64,000 nt of DNA, taken from the NCBI RefSeq assembly GCF_026552795.1, contig NZ_JANFPI010000007.1, positions 124,001 through 188,000 on the forward strand, read 5' to 3'. Below are positions 55,482 through 64,000 of the stretch, piece after piece. The translations under genes were made by a program, and so were the position numbers. Below the pieces are notes generated by a model that did not search any database, was not told where the DNA came from, and worked only from the letters and a program-made list of their open reading frames with translations. Every line of letters begins with the position of its first letter. The first letter of the stretch is position 1. The DNA is from Ectorhizobium quercum. Its GTDB lineage: Bacteria; Pseudomonadota; Alphaproteobacteria; Rhizobiales; Rhizobiaceae.

Positions 55482-56192
55482 TCATCGCATAAAGGCGTCG
55501 GCCTCAGCCACGCCTGTGCCGGAAAGGAAGGTTTCCGCGGGCAGGTCGACCGCGATCCGGCCATGATCGAGAAACAGGACATGATCCGCGCTGCGCCGCA
55601 CTTCCTGCGGGTCGTGCGTCACGATCATCACCGTGTTGCCGGTCTCCCGGTGCAGCTCGACGAGCAGCGCGCTCATCGCCGCCCGGAGATCGGGATCGAG
55701 CGCGGCGAAGGGTTCGTCGAGCAGCAGGACGGCTTTGCGGCGCACCAGCGCCCGGGCGAAGGCCGCCCGCTGCCGCTCCCCGCCCGACAGCGTTCCCGGC
55801 AGTCTCCTTTCGAAACCTGCGAGCCCGACCCGTTCGAGCGCCGTGGAGACCGCCACCCGGTCCGCCGCGGAAAGCTTCAGGGCCGGATTGATTCCGAGCC
55901 CGATATTGCTGGCGAGATCCAGATGCGCAAACAGGTTGTTGTCCTGAAAGACCAGCGACACCGGCCGTTCGGACGGATGAAGATGCGTGACATCCGTCCC
56001 GCCGATCAGCACCTGCCCCCGGTCCGGCGTCTCGAAGCCCGCGACGAGATTGAGCAGGGTGGATTTGCCCGAGCCCGAAGACCCTGTCACCGCCGTGATC
56101 GCCCCGCCGGGCAGGGTGCAGTCGAAGGCGAACGCGGCATTGCCGAGCGCCAGGGTTACGCCGGCCAGCGCGATCGTCCGGTCATCGCTCAT
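55482..56192 (-). CDS. thiQ: Thiamine ABC transporter ATP-binding protein ThiQ
   Basis: This 236-residue ABC ATPase has Walker A G-S-S-G-S-G-K-S at 37-44, signature L-S-G-G-E-R-Q-R, and [10 protein letters not shown]. Its 5' end overlaps thiP by eleven bases. It powers thiamine, TMP or TPP uptake with ThiP and ThiB. Confidence 0.93.
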   Translation of the reverse strand: MSDDRTIALAGVTLALGNAAFAFDCTLPGGAITAVTGSSGSGKSTLLNLVAGFETPDRGQVLIGGTDVTHLHPSERPVSLVFQDNNLFAHLDLASNIGLGINPALKLSAADRVAVSTALERVGLAGFERRLPGTLSGGERQRAAFARALVRRKAVLLLDEPFAALDPDLRAAMSALLVELHRETGNTVMIVTHDPQEVRRSADHVLFLDHGRIAVDLPAETFLSGTGVAEADAFMR

Positions 56193-57813
56193 CGCGTGCC
56201 CCTTTCCGTTGCCCGGCCGTTCCGGCTATCGTCAGCAGGAGGCAGACGATGCCGAGAATGAGCGCAAAGCCGTCCGCCTCGTTCGTGCGGTAGCTGCCGA
56301 GCCGGCTGTAGATCAGATAGGGCAGCGTCATCAGGTCGTCGGAGCCGAAAAGGGCGACCGCGCCGAGATCGCCCAGCGACAGCGCCATCGCGAAGGACAG
56401 GGCCGTGAGCAGCGGCTTCGCCAGAACCGGACCATCGACGAGCCGCACCCGAGGCCAGCCGCGGATGGCGAGGCTGGCGGAAAGCCGCAGCGTGCGCTGC
56501 CGGTGGACCTCGAACGCCGGCGCCAGAACCCGCAGGACGAAGGGCAGCGCCATGAGGCTGTTGATGACGACGACCAGCGCCGGCGCGAAACGCGCCACGT
56601 CGCCAAGCCCCCTCAGCGCCAGAAACCAGCCCGTGCCGAGGATCAGCGGCGAGACGAGAAGGATGAGCGACCCCGTGCCGGAAAGCGCCGCCGAAAAGCC
56701 CCGCAAGCCGGCGCCGGGCCTTCGCAGGTCCACCACCGCCGCCTGCGCGTGGACGATCGCCGATGCCATCAGGACGGACAGGCATCCGGCGCAAAACGCG
56801 ATCGTCAGGCTGGTGAACGCCGCCTTGCGGAAGGCGGGCATCAGGACGAGCGCAAGAAGGTCCGCCCGCAGGCCGGCAAGCGCCACCGACAGCAGGGGCA
56901 GGCCGACGAAGGCGACGGCCAGCAGCAGGACGAGACCGTCCGAAAGCCGGCTGGCGCGCCGCCAGCCGTCGAACCGCCGCCCCGGCCGCGCCGCCAGCGT
57001 CACCCCCTGGTCGGCGGGCGCGGGCAGGAAAGCCGTCGCCGCAAGCAGCAGGCCCGTCATGGCGACCTGCATCAGCGACAGTGCCACCGCCCGGCCCGGA
57101 TCGAAATCGAACCGCAGCGCCTGATAGACGGCGACCTCGATGGTCGTCGCCGCAGGCCCGCCGCCCAGCATCAGCACCAGCGTGAAGCTTGTCGCACACA
57201 GCATGAAGATCAGCCCGGCGATGCCGGGAACGAGGCCGAGGATCACCGGCCATTCGATGAAGCGGAAAACGGCGCGCGACGGCATGCCGAGCGTGGCGGC
57301 CATGCGCCAGTATTCGCCGGGGATCCGCTCCAGCCCGCCCAGCATCAACCGTGCGGCCAGCGGCATGTTGAAGAAGACATGGGCGAGCAGGATGCCGGAA
57401 AGCCCGTAGATGCTGACCGGCTGGGAAAGCCCGAGCGCCTGCAACAGCCCGTTCGCCACGCCCTGCCGCCCCCATATGCCGATCAGGCCGAGCGCGCCGA
57501 TCAGCACCGGCAGCCCCATCGGCACCGCAAACAGCCGGACGATCCAGATGCGGCCCGGAAACCGGGGACGCCGCGCGAGCGCCCGCGCCACCGGAATGGC
57601 GAACAGCACCGAAAGCAGGGTCGAAAGCAGCGCCTGCCAGAGCGTGAACCGCAGCACGCGCAGCGTATACGCATCGAAGAGGCCGGCGAAACCGCCGCCG
57701 TCGAACAGGAAAAGCGCGGCGAGCGCCGTGCCGGCGAAGCCCGAAACGGCGGCCAGCACCGCCGCCCCGCCGGAAATCGCCCACGCCCGTTCGCCGCCCG
57801 TCAACAACGTCAT
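56182..57813 (-). CDS. thiP: Thiamine ABC transporter permease ThiP
   Basis: This 543-residue permease is a fusion of two CbiQ/PotB-type modules, giving about twelve spans. The E-A-A loops are in [12 protein letters not shown] and, in a degenerate form, in the second half. Only the ATP-binding, permease and binding protein of the thiamine type form this operon. thiB is 15 bases upstream. Confidence 0.92.
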   Translation of the reverse strand: MTLLTGGERAWAISGGAAVLAAVSGFAGTALAALFLFDGGGFAGLFDAYTLRVLRFTLWQALLSTLLSVLFAIPVARALARRPRFPGRIWIVRLFAVPMGLPVLIGALGLIGIWGRQGVANGLLQALGLSQPVSIYGLSGILLAHVFFNMPLAARLMLGGLERIPGEYWRMAATLGMPSRAVFRFIEWPVILGLVPGIAGLIFMLCATSFTLVLMLGGGPAATTIEVAVYQALRFDFDPGRAVALSLMQVAMTGLLLAATAFLPAPADQGVTLAARPGRRFDGWRRASRLSDGLVLLLAVAFVGLPLLSVALAGLRADLLALVLMPAFRKAAFTSLTIAFCAGCLSVLMASAIVHAQAAVVDLRRPGAGLRGFSAALSGTGSLILLVSPLILGTGWFLALRGLGDVARFAPALVVVINSLMALPFVLRVLAPAFEVHRQRTLRLSASLAIRGWPRVRLVDGPVLAKPLLTALSFAMALSLGDLGAVALFGSDDLMTLPYLIYSRLGSYRTNEADGFALILGIVCLLLTIAGTAGQRKGARDER

Positions 57814-57828
57814 GTCGGCAGCGTCACA

Positions 57829-58839
57829 TCAGCGGCTCATCGCCGCAAGCCATTCGTCGATCCATGCCTTACGGTTGCGCGCCACCTCTTCCGGGCTGGT
57901 CAGAAAGGTCTTTTCCGGCTGGACGAGCCTGCCGAAAGCCTCCGGTAGCGGCCCGGAGGTGGGCGCCGCCGGCATCATCCAGTTGTTTTCGGGGATCGCA
58001 TCCTGAAAACCGGGCGTGATCATGAAGCGCAGGAAATCGCGGGCAAGCTCCTTCTCCGGCGCGTTCTTCAGCAGGCCCGCCACCTCGATCTGGATGTAGT
58101 GCCCTTCCGAGAAGGCGGCCGCCTGATAGCGGTCCTCGTGGTCAGCGATCATGTGATAGGCCGGCGACGTCGTATAGGAAAACACCATCGGCACCTCCCC
58201 CTTGGTGAAGAGGCCGTAGGCTTCCGACCAGCCGGGCGTCACCGTCAGCACGCGGTTCCTCAGCTTTTCCCAGGCCTCGCCCGCCTGGTCGCCATAGACG
58301 GCCTTCACCCACAGCAGCAGGCCGAGGCCCGGCGTCGAGGTGCGCGGGTCCTGAATGACGATCTTTCGGGACGGATCGCCCTCGACCAGCTCCTTCATGC
58401 TTGTCGGCGGATCGGAAAGCGTCCTGGTGTCGTAGACCACGGCGAAATGGCCGTAGTCGTAGGGAACGAACACGTCGTCCGTGAAGCCGCCCGGCACCGT
58501 CACGGCGGAGGTGTCGATGTCGTGCGGGTCGAACAGGCCGGTTTCCCGGGCTTCAGTGACGAGATTGGTGTCGAGGCCGAGCACGACATCCGCCCGCGAG
58601 GACGCGCCTTCCAGCTTCAGGCGCGACAGCAGCGCGACACCGTCGGCGATTCCGACGAACCGGACGGAGCAGTCGCAGGTCTTCTCGAAGGCTTCCTTCA
58701 CCTTCGGCCCCGGGCCCCATTCGGAAATGAAGCTTTCATAGGTATAGACGGTCAGCGTCCTGTCCGCCGCCGAGGCGGAAAGGGGCGGAAGCGAAAGAGC
58801 GGCCGCGGCCGCCAAAAGGGAAAGAAGCTTCGCGCGCAT
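57829..58839 (-). CDS. thiB: Thiamine-binding periplasmic protein ThiB
   Basis: This 336-residue substrate-binding protein has a signal peptide (ends L-S-A-S-A-A-D) and then the ThiB pattern [24 protein letters not shown] and [12 protein letters not shown] 58839 is chosen because GGAGG lies five bases upstream; an in-frame ATG at 58866 is earlier. A TPP riboswitch lies 54 bases before the start. Confidence 0.94.
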   Translation of the reverse strand: MRAKLLSLLAAAAALSLPPLSASAADRTLTVYTYESFISEWGPGPKVKEAFEKTCDCSVRFVGIADGVALLSRLKLEGASSRADVVLGLDTNLVTEARETGLFDPHDIDTSAVTVPGGFTDDVFVPYDYGHFAVVYDTRTLSDPPTSMKELVEGDPSRKIVIQDPRTSTPGLGLLLWVKAVYGDQAGEAWEKLRNRVLTVTPGWSEAYGLFTKGEVPMVFSYTTSPAYHMIADHEDRYQAAAFSEGHYIQIEVAGLLKNAPEKELARDFLRFMITPGFQDAIPENNWMMPAAPTSGPLPEAFGRLVQPEKTFLTSPEEVARNRKAWIDEWLAAMSR

Positions 58840-58893
58840 CAGCACCTCCTCCATCGACTGGTTCACGGGAATAGGGCGCTGTCAGGAGCCGTC

Positions 58894-58987
58894 TAATCCC
58901 TCCGCCGGTTCTAACCGGATCAGGTTCTTCGGGTTGGCGGCCGCAAAAGCGGCACAATGCCTCTCAGCCCGGTAGGGCACCCCGTTA
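58894..58987 (-). ncRNA. TPP riboswitch (THI element)
   Basis: Read on the minus strand, the conserved blocks are in order: GGGGTGCCC, GGGCTGAGA, then a variable stem, ACCCGAAGAACCTGATCCGG and GGCGGAGGGA. This is the classical thi-box. It precedes thiBPQ, and TPP should repress them. I see no strong terminator between it and thiB, so control of ribosome access is more likely. Confidence 0.96.
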
Positions 58988-59142
58988 GAGCATGATGATG
59001 ACTTAGCGCGCCGGATGGGGCGTGACAAGGGCAAGGAACGCACGTTCTCCGGCGAAGACTCCCGGCCTGCGCCTGCGTTCCGGGCGTTCGTCGCTGCAAT
59101 CGGTCCACGGGATCGATGGCTTCGGCATTGCCGAACCGCTCC

Positions 59143-60966
59143 TCACCCCTCCAGTTCCTCCCGGAGCATTTCCAGCTCCAGCCACTCCTCTTCCATCGCC
59201 GCCAGCCGGTCGCGCAGCTTTTCCAGCTCGCCGGCCAGCCTGTTGAAAGCGGCGGGGTCCCGGGTAAAGAGTTCGGGATCGGCCATCTTCGCCTCGCGCG
59301 CGGCAATCTCGCCCTCGGTCTTCTCCATCTCCTTCGGCAGGTTTTCCAGCGCGAACTTCTGCTTGTAGGAGAGCTTTCCCCTGGTTTTCGGCGCCTCGGC
59401 CTGCGCCGCTGCCTCGGCCTTCGGCTTTTCGGTCGCCTTTTCCGCCCTGCGGCGCTCCTCCGCCGCGCCCTTGCGCTGGGCGAGCATGTCGGAATAGCCG
59501 CCGGCATATTCGATCCAGCGGCCGTCCGGCGCATCCGGAACGGCGGGCGCGATGGTCGAGGAGACGGTGCGGTCGAGGAAATCGCGGTCGTGGCTGACGA
59601 GGATGACCGTGCCGGAATAGCCCGCGACGATCTCCTGCAACAGATCGAGCGTCTCGATGTCGAGGTCGTTGGTCGGCTCGTCGAGGATCAGGAGGTTCGA
59701 CGGCCGGGCCATGATGCGGGCGAGGATGAGGCGGGCGCGCTCGCCGCCGGAAAGATTGCGGATCGGCGTGCGGGCCTGTTCCGGCTGGAACAGGAAATCC
59801 TTCATGTAGCCGCTGACATGCTTCTGCTCGCCATTGACCAGCAGGGTCTCGCCACGCCCGTCCGTCAGGTAATGGGCAAGCGTCTCGTCCGGGTTCAGGT
59901 CCTCGCGCTTCTGGTCGAGGGTGGCGATCTCCAGATTGGTGCCGAGCTTCACCGTGCCTGTATCCGGTTCGAGCTGGCCGGTCAGCATCTTCAGCAGCGT
60001 CGTCTTGCCCGCGCCGTTCGGCCCGACGAGGCCGATGCAGTCGCCACGATGGACGCGCAGCGAGAACGGCGCGACGATGGTGCGCCCCTCGTAGCTCTTG
60101 GTGATCCTGTCCGCCTCGATGACGAGCTTGCCGGATTCGCGCGCCTCGGTGATCGAGGCCTGCACCGAGCCCTGCGGTCCCCTGTGGCCGCGATGGCGGG
60201 AGCGCATGTCCTGAAGCTCGCCGAGACGGCGCATGTTGCGCTTGCGCCGCGCCGTCACGCCGTAGCGCAGCCAGTGCTCCTCGCGCTCGATGGCGCGGCC
60301 GAGCTTGTGCTGCTCCGTCTCCTCCTCTTCCAGCACCTTGTCGCGCCACGCCTCGAAATGGCCGAAACCGCGGTCGAGCCGCCGGGCCGTGCCGCGGTCG
60401 AGCCACACCGTCGCGGTCGAGACCTTTTCGAGAAAGCGCCGGTCGTGCGAAATGAGCACCAGCGCCGAACGGCTGCGGGAAAGCTCGTCTTCCAGCCATT
60501 CGATGGTCGGCAGGTCGAGATGGTTGGTCGGCTCGTCCAGCATCAGGATGTCCGGCTCGGGCGCCATGACGCGGGCGAGCGCCGCCCGGCGCGCCTCGCC
60601 GCCCGAAAGCCGCGCCGGATGCTCCTCACCGCTCAGCCCCAGATGCTGCAACAGGTATGTGACGCGATAGGGATCGTCGCCCGGGCCGAGCCCCGCCTCG
60701 CAATAGGCCTGCACGGTGGAGAAATCGCCGAAATCCGGGGCCTGCTCCAGATAGCGGATCGTGGCGGAGGGATGGCGGAACACCTCGCCCGACTGCGCCT
60801 CGACCAGACCGGCGGCGATCTTCATCAGCGTCGACTTGCCCGAGCCGTTGCGGCCGACGAGGCAGATGCGGTCGCCCGGCTCGACCTGCAACGACGCGCC
60901 GGCCAGCAGCGGCGTCACGCCGAAGGTGAGGAATATGTCGTCGAGTTTCAGGATCGGCGGGGCCAA
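59143..60966 (-). CDS. ABC-F family ATPase (Uup-like)
   Basis: This 607-residue protein has two ABC domains, Walker A G-R-N-G-S-G-K-S at 38-45 and a second G-P-N-G-A-G-K-T, each with L-S-G-G-E signatures, joined by an arginine/lysine-rich linker (about 230-290). A C-terminal coiled coil (about 530-607) follows. No membrane part exists. Uup/EttA-type proteins act on the ribosome E site. It starts three bases after the stop of thiN, so the two are co-transcribed. Confidence 0.9.
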   Translation of the reverse strand: MAPPILKLDDIFLTFGVTPLLAGASLQVEPGDRICLVGRNGSGKSTLMKIAAGLVEAQSGEVFRHPSATIRYLEQAPDFGDFSTVQAYCEAGLGPGDDPYRVTYLLQHLGLSGEEHPARLSGGEARRAALARVMAPEPDILMLDEPTNHLDLPTIEWLEDELSRSRSALVLISHDRRFLEKVSTATVWLDRGTARRLDRGFGHFEAWRDKVLEEEETEQHKLGRAIEREEHWLRYGVTARRKRNMRRLGELQDMRSRHRGHRGPQGSVQASITEARESGKLVIEADRITKSYEGRTIVAPFSLRVHRGDCIGLVGPNGAGKTTLLKMLTGQLEPDTGTVKLGTNLEIATLDQKREDLNPDETLAHYLTDGRGETLLVNGEQKHVSGYMKDFLFQPEQARTPIRNLSGGERARLILARIMARPSNLLILDEPTNDLDIETLDLLQEIVAGYSGTVILVSHDRDFLDRTVSSTIAPAVPDAPDGRWIEYAGGYSDMLAQRKGAAEERRRAEKATEKPKAEAAAQAEAPKTRGKLSYKQKFALENLPKEMEKTEGEIAAREAKMADPELFTRDPAAFNRLAGELEKLRDRLAAMEEEWLELEMLREELEG

Positions 60967-60969
60967 GGG

Positions 60970-61617
60970 TCACACTCCGGTAAAGTCGTAGGGCCGCGAC
61001 AGGACGACGCCGCGCCCGGCTTCGAGCGTCAGGCGGACGCGCCCGCGCGCCACATTGCAGATCGTCATCGGCGGGCCGAACGGCACGTCCCGCCGCTCGA
61101 GCGGATAGCGGGCGTTCTCGATGGAAAGCGCCGTGAGATCGCCCAGTCCGAGAATGGAGAACAGCGCCCCGTCCGGCAGGTCGATCTCGGTGACGCCCGC
61201 CAGCAGCGGCGTCATCTCCTCCTCGCCGGAGGTCAGCAGCACGTCGAGACCCTTTTCGGCGAGATGGACGGTATAGACGATGTGCTGCATCGCATGGTCC
61301 GTGCGCGCGCCGCCGAGACCGCCGGCGAGAACCAGCCGCCGGGCACCGAGCCCGATCGCCGTTTCGACGCCGATCTGCCCGTCCGTGGCATCCTTTTCGC
61401 GCGGAAAGGCCTGGCGCGGCACATCGGCCCAGCGCTCGAACAGCGCGGCGTCGGTGGAATCGAAATCGCCGACCCACAGTTCCGGCACGACGCCCAGCGC
61501 CTCGGCATGGCGCATGCCGCCATCGGCCGCGATGATGCGGCTGCCGGTCACGGCCGCCATCAGCCGGTCCGTCTTCAAAAGCTCGCCGCCGAGCAGAATG
61601 GTGAAACGATCGCTCAT
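60970..61617 (-). CDS. thiN: Thiamine pyrophosphokinase
   Basis: This 215-residue protein has an N-terminal TPK catalytic domain (A-A-D-G-G-M-R-H-A, W-V-G-D-F-D-S-T, D-A-T-D-G-Q) and the C-terminal thiamine-binding beta domain. It converts thiamine to TPP with ATP. TPP then switches off thiBPQ through the riboswitch less than 2 kb away, although this gene is upstream of that element and not under it. Confidence 0.92.
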   Translation of the reverse strand: MSDRFTILLGGELLKTDRLMAAVTGSRIIAADGGMRHAEALGVVPELWVGDFDSTDAALFERWADVPRQAFPREKDATDGQIGVETAIGLGARRLVLAGGLGGARTDHAMQHIVYTVHLAEKGLDVLLTSGEEEMTPLLAGVTEIDLPDGALFSILGLGDLTALSIENARYPLERRDVPFGPPMTICNVARGRVRLTLEAGRGVVLSRPYDFTGV

Positions 61618-61648
61618 GCGGCCTGCAATAGCTCATATCGCCTGAAAA

Positions 61649-61678
61649 GGAAAAGGCCCCGTCGAGAACGGAGCCCTT
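61649..61678 (-). terminator. Probable terminator of rpsU
   Basis: An imperfect stem (AAGG, mismatch, CCCGT with ACGG, CCTT) with a T-rich 3' side on the minus strand lies 27 bases after the rpsU stop. Confidence 0.55.
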
Positions 61679-61704
61679 GCGGGAAAGCCGGTCGGCAAGC
61701 GCAT

Positions 61705-61923
61705 TCAGTGCTTGCGGGTCAGCAGGCCTTCCTTCTGGGCCTTCTTGCGCGCCAGCTTGCGGGCGCGGCGGATGGCCTCGGCCTTTTCGCGAGCCCGCTT
61801 TTCGGAGGGCTTCTCATAGGCCGTGCGGGCCTTCATTTCGCGGAACACACCTTCGCGCTGAAGCTTCTTCTTCAGAACGCGCAACGCCTGCTCGACATTG
61901 TTGTCACGAACGAGAACCTGCAA
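61705..61923 (-). CDS. rpsU: Ribosomal protein S21 (bS21), TTG start
   Basis: This 72-residue protein reads [20 protein letters not shown] at its start and has a Lys/Arg-rich helical end. No ATG or GTG is near the expected start; the TTG at 61923 is preceded by GGAGATACA and yields the family length exactly. It binds the 30S platform. Rare start codons may tune S21 supply. Confidence 0.9.
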   Translation of the reverse strand: MQVLVRDNNVEQALRVLKKKLQREGVFREMKARTAYEKPSEKRAREKAEAIRRARKLARKKAQKEGLLTRKH

Positions 61924-62224
61924 TGTATCTCCTTGTCTCCGCTGCAATGCGGTCATCTGGTGTTGAGCGGCACCCTCGCCGCGATCAAAACGTGTGTGTC
62001 CCGGCCGGCGGGCCGGAAGAATTCTCGGAATGCTGACGAAAAGACCCGCCGAAAAACCATTGGCTTCACAAGGCGGCATTCCTGACGGCGAACCGCCATC
62101 CATTCGGGTGCGTATAATGGTTCGAGAGGCCGCCGAACTCAAGCACTTTTCTGGCACAAACCCTTTCCCACACATCTTCCCATCCGCTATCTATAGCCGC
62201 AGGACGCGGTTTGGAGGGGTGGAG
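61924..62224. other. Divergent region rpsU / moxR
   Basis: This 301-base gap carries the promoters of both genes. I recognise no known regulatory element in it. Confidence 0.4.
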
Positions 62225-63061
62225 ATGGAATTTTCCGGCACCGGAAGCTACATTGCCGACAAGGATCTGACGATTGCGGTCAATGCGGCGATCCGCCTCG
62301 AACGGCCGCTGCTGGTGAAGGGCGAGCCCGGCACCGGCAAGACCGAGCTCGCCCGCCAGGTGGCGGCAAGCCTCGGTCTCGACATGATCGAATGGACCAT
62401 CAAGTCGACCACGAAGGCCCAGCAGGGCCTTTACGAATACGATGCGGTCTCGCGGCTGCGCGACAGCCAGCTCGGCGATCCGCGCGTCTCCGACGTCGCC
62501 AACTATATCCGCAAGGGCAAGCTGTGGCAGGCCTTTTCGGCAGAGGGCAAGGTCGTGCTGCTGATCGACGAGATCGACAAGGCCGACATCGAGTTTCCCA
62601 ACGACCTGTTGCAGGAACTCGACCGCATGGAATTCCACGTCTACGAGACCGGCGAGACCGTGCGGGCGCAGACGCGGCCGATCGTCATCATCACATCGAA
62701 CAACGAGAAGGAACTGCCGGACGCCTTCCTGCGCCGCTGCTTCTTCCACTATATCCGCTTCCCGGAAGCCGAAACGCTCGCCCGCATCGTCGAGGTCCAT
62801 TATCCCGGCATCCGCCACGACCTCCTGCGAAACGCGCTGACGCTCTTCTACGAGGTCCGCGCCGTGCCCGGCCTGAAAAAGAAGCCCTCGACATCCGAGG
62901 CGCTGGACTGGATCCGCCTTCTGGTGGCCGACGAGGTGAGCCCCGAAGATCTGAAGGCCGACCCGAAGACCATCCTGCCGAAACTGCACGGCGCGCTGCT
63001 CAAGAACGAGCAGGATCTGCACCTGTTCGAGCGCCTGGCGTTCATGGCCCGCCGCACCTGA
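62225..63061 (+). CDS. MoxR-type AAA ATPase
   Basis: This 278-residue AAA+ protein has Walker A G-E-P-G-T-G-K-T at 33-40, Walker B V-L-L-I-D-E-I-D-K-A-D near 112-122, sensor I T-S-N-N-E-K and an R-R-C-F-F-H arginine finger. It is of the MoxR/CoxD type, which inserts metal centres or assembles complexes with VWA partners. GGAG lies next to the ATG. No VWA gene follows; metA does. Confidence 0.88.
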   Translation: MEFSGTGSYIADKDLTIAVNAAIRLERPLLVKGEPGTGKTELARQVAASLGLDMIEWTIKSTTKAQQGLYEYDAVSRLRDSQLGDPRVSDVANYIRKGKLWQAFSAEGKVVLLIDEIDKADIEFPNDLLQELDRMEFHVYETGETVRAQTRPIVIITSNNEKELPDAFLRRCFFHYIRFPEAETLARIVEVHYPGIRHDLLRNALTLFYEVRAVPGLKKKPSTSEALDWIRLLVADEVSPEDLKADPKTILPKLHGALLKNEQDLHLFERLAFMARRT

Positions 63062-63130
63062 CGAAAATGATGGCATCTGCCCGTCATCGGTGATTGATTT
63101 TTCCGCAGATCGGGATTATGGAGAGCCATT

Positions 63131-63184
63131 CTGTGGTGATTTGGCCGGCCGGCTTGCAGCCACGTTAAAAAACTCGCTAAAGGG
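63131..63184 (+). ncRNA. SAM-II riboswitch of metA
   Basis: GTGGTGATTTGG, a loop region, TTGCAGCCACG, TTAAA and GCTAAAGGG match the SAM-II (metA motif) consensus: the first stem GTGGT pairs with GCCAC, and the downstream TTAAA/GCTAAA forms the pseudoknot. SAM-II before metA is established in Rhizobiales. It should repress metA when SAM is high. Confidence 0.85.
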
Positions 63185-63258
63185 CCGATGGAACGATCTT
63201 CCTGAAAGCGTTTTTCCGAGTTCGGCCGGCTTTGATAGTAAAGTCTGGATCGTGCCCC

Positions 63259-64000
63259 ATGCCCATCAAGATTCCCGATACGCTGCCCGCCTTCGACACC
63301 CTCGTCTCCGAGGGCGTACGGGTCATGACCGAAACCGCGGCCATCCGTCAGGATATCCGCCCGCTTCAGATCGGGCTTCTGAACCTCATGCCGAACAAGA
63401 TCCGCACCGAGATCCAGATGGCGCGCCTCGTCGGCGCCTCGCCGCTCCAGGTGGAATTCACGCTGGTGCGCGTCGGCGGCCACACGCCGCGCAACACGTC
63501 GGCCGAGCACCTGCTCTCCTTCTACCGGACCTGGGAGGAGATCCGCGACCGCAAGTTCGACGGCTTCATCATCACCGGCGCGCCGGTCGAGACGATCCCC
63601 TACGAGGACGTGACCTACTGGTCGGAAATGCAATCGATCTTCGACTGGACGACCACCCATGTCCACTCGACGCTCAACATCTGCTGGGGCGCAATGGCCG
63701 CCATCTACCATTTCCACGGCGTGCCGAAGCATCTGCTGAAGGAAAAGGGCTTCGGCGTCTATCGCCACCGCAACCTGAAGCCGTCCTCCGTCTATCTCAA
63801 CGGCTTTTCCGACGATTTCCAGATTCCGGTCTCCCGCTGGACGGAGGTGCGCCGCGCCGACATCGAGCAGCGCGGCCCCGGCCTCGAAATCCTGATGGAA
63901 TCCGACGAGATGGGCGTGTGCTTGGTCCATGAAAAGAAGGGCAACCGGCTCTACATGTTCAATCATGTGGAGTATGATTCCACTTCGCTGGGCGAGGAAT
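63259..64000 (+). CDS. metA: Homoserine O-acyltransferase MetA (3'-truncated)
   Basis: The first 247 codons are visible and the frame runs off the window end. The sequence matches Met[31 protein letters not shown], the catalytic Cys142 in N-I-C-W-G-A-M and Y-R-H-R-N-L. It activates homoserine for methionine; in many alphaproteobacteria the donor is acetyl-CoA rather than succinyl-CoA, so the substrate is left open. No clear ribosome site precedes this ATG. Confidence 0.92.
   Translation, partial: MPIKIPDTLPAFDTLVSEGVRVMTETAAIRQDIRPLQIGLLNLMPNKIRTEIQMARLVGASPLQVEFTLVRVGGHTPRNTSAEHLLSFYRTWEEIRDRKFDGFIITGAPVETIPYEDVTYWSEMQSIFDWTTTHVHSTLNICWGAMAAIYHFHGVPKHLLKEKGFGVYRHRNLKPSSVYLNGFSDDFQIPVSRWTEVRRADIEQRGPGLEILMESDEMGVCLVHEKKGNRLYMFNHVEYDSTSLGEE

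Noticed and set aside
59116-62085. 989-codon open frame opposite ABC-F and thiN
   Set aside because: It spans two real genes and their gap, which only a shadow frame would do.

Overview
The window is a 64 kb stretch of high-GC alphaproteobacterial chromosome, very probably from the Rhizobiaceae (Rhizobium, Ensifer or Shinella-like; the genus cannot be fixed from sequence alone). The reasons are the rhizobial-type protein set (second RpoH sigma factor, CenR/OtpR-type regulator next to a cyclic-nucleotide-binding protein, IalB, DUF2794 and DUF2585 proteins), a SAM-II riboswitch before metA, a candidate ybhL-type leader before a Bax-inhibitor-1 gene, RpoE2-like and sigma-54-like promoters, and several families of short intergenic repeats of rhizobial type. 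Almost everything is core housekeeping. I see no prophage, insertion sequence, CRISPR array, tRNA or rRNA.

Layout. 0-7 kb: a 5'-truncated ProX-type deacylase, a CnoX-like thioredoxin-TPR protein, a LON-domain protein and a Trm112 protein; then a lower-GC secreted hydrolase gene, a UbiH-family hydroxylase, and glnK-amtB behind a sigma-54-like promoter. 7-16 kb: ftsK, lolA, xthA, a cyclic-nucleotide-binding protein with a CenR-type response regulator, an L,D-transpeptidase-like protein and leuC. 15-20 kb (minus strand): the ffh/chorismate mutase and rpsP-rimM-trmD-(DUF4260)-rplS translation cluster. 20-26 kb (plus strand): an MBL-fold hydrolase, then dapF-mtaB-ftsY-ispZ-DUF2585 with overlapping start and stop codons. 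26-29.5 kb (minus strand): the ccmABCDG cytochrome c maturation operon, divergent from acnA (29.8-32.5 kb).

32-46 kb holds DUF1223, DUF2794, GNAT and Bax-inhibitor-1 genes, an ABC exporter pair (YbbA/YbbP-like) divergent from a TesA-like esterase, thpR, a low-molecular-weight phosphatase, a carbinolamine dehydratase, ialB, rlmN, a LysE exporter and phaA. A 0.9 kb region at 46.2-47.2 kb carries three copies of a GANTC-containing repeat around a small lipoprotein gene. 47-55 kb is an RNA and stress cluster: a SUV3-like helicase with a long low-complexity tail, an S4 protein, ferredoxin, CarD, RpoH2 and an M48 lipoprotein peptidase. 55-62 kb (minus strand) concerns thiamine: thiBPQ behind a TPP riboswitch, an ABC-F ATPase, thiamine pyrophosphokinase and rpsU. 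The window ends with a MoxR-type ATPase and a 3'-truncated metA behind a SAM-II riboswitch.

The least ordinary material is non-coding: the GANTC/GTTAAC repeat cluster, the leader RNAs, the large inverted repeats in ccmB-ccmA and after rpoH2, and the dispersed rhizobial repeats. No wholly new multigene system stands out; the GANTC repeat cluster is the best candidate for something undescribed.
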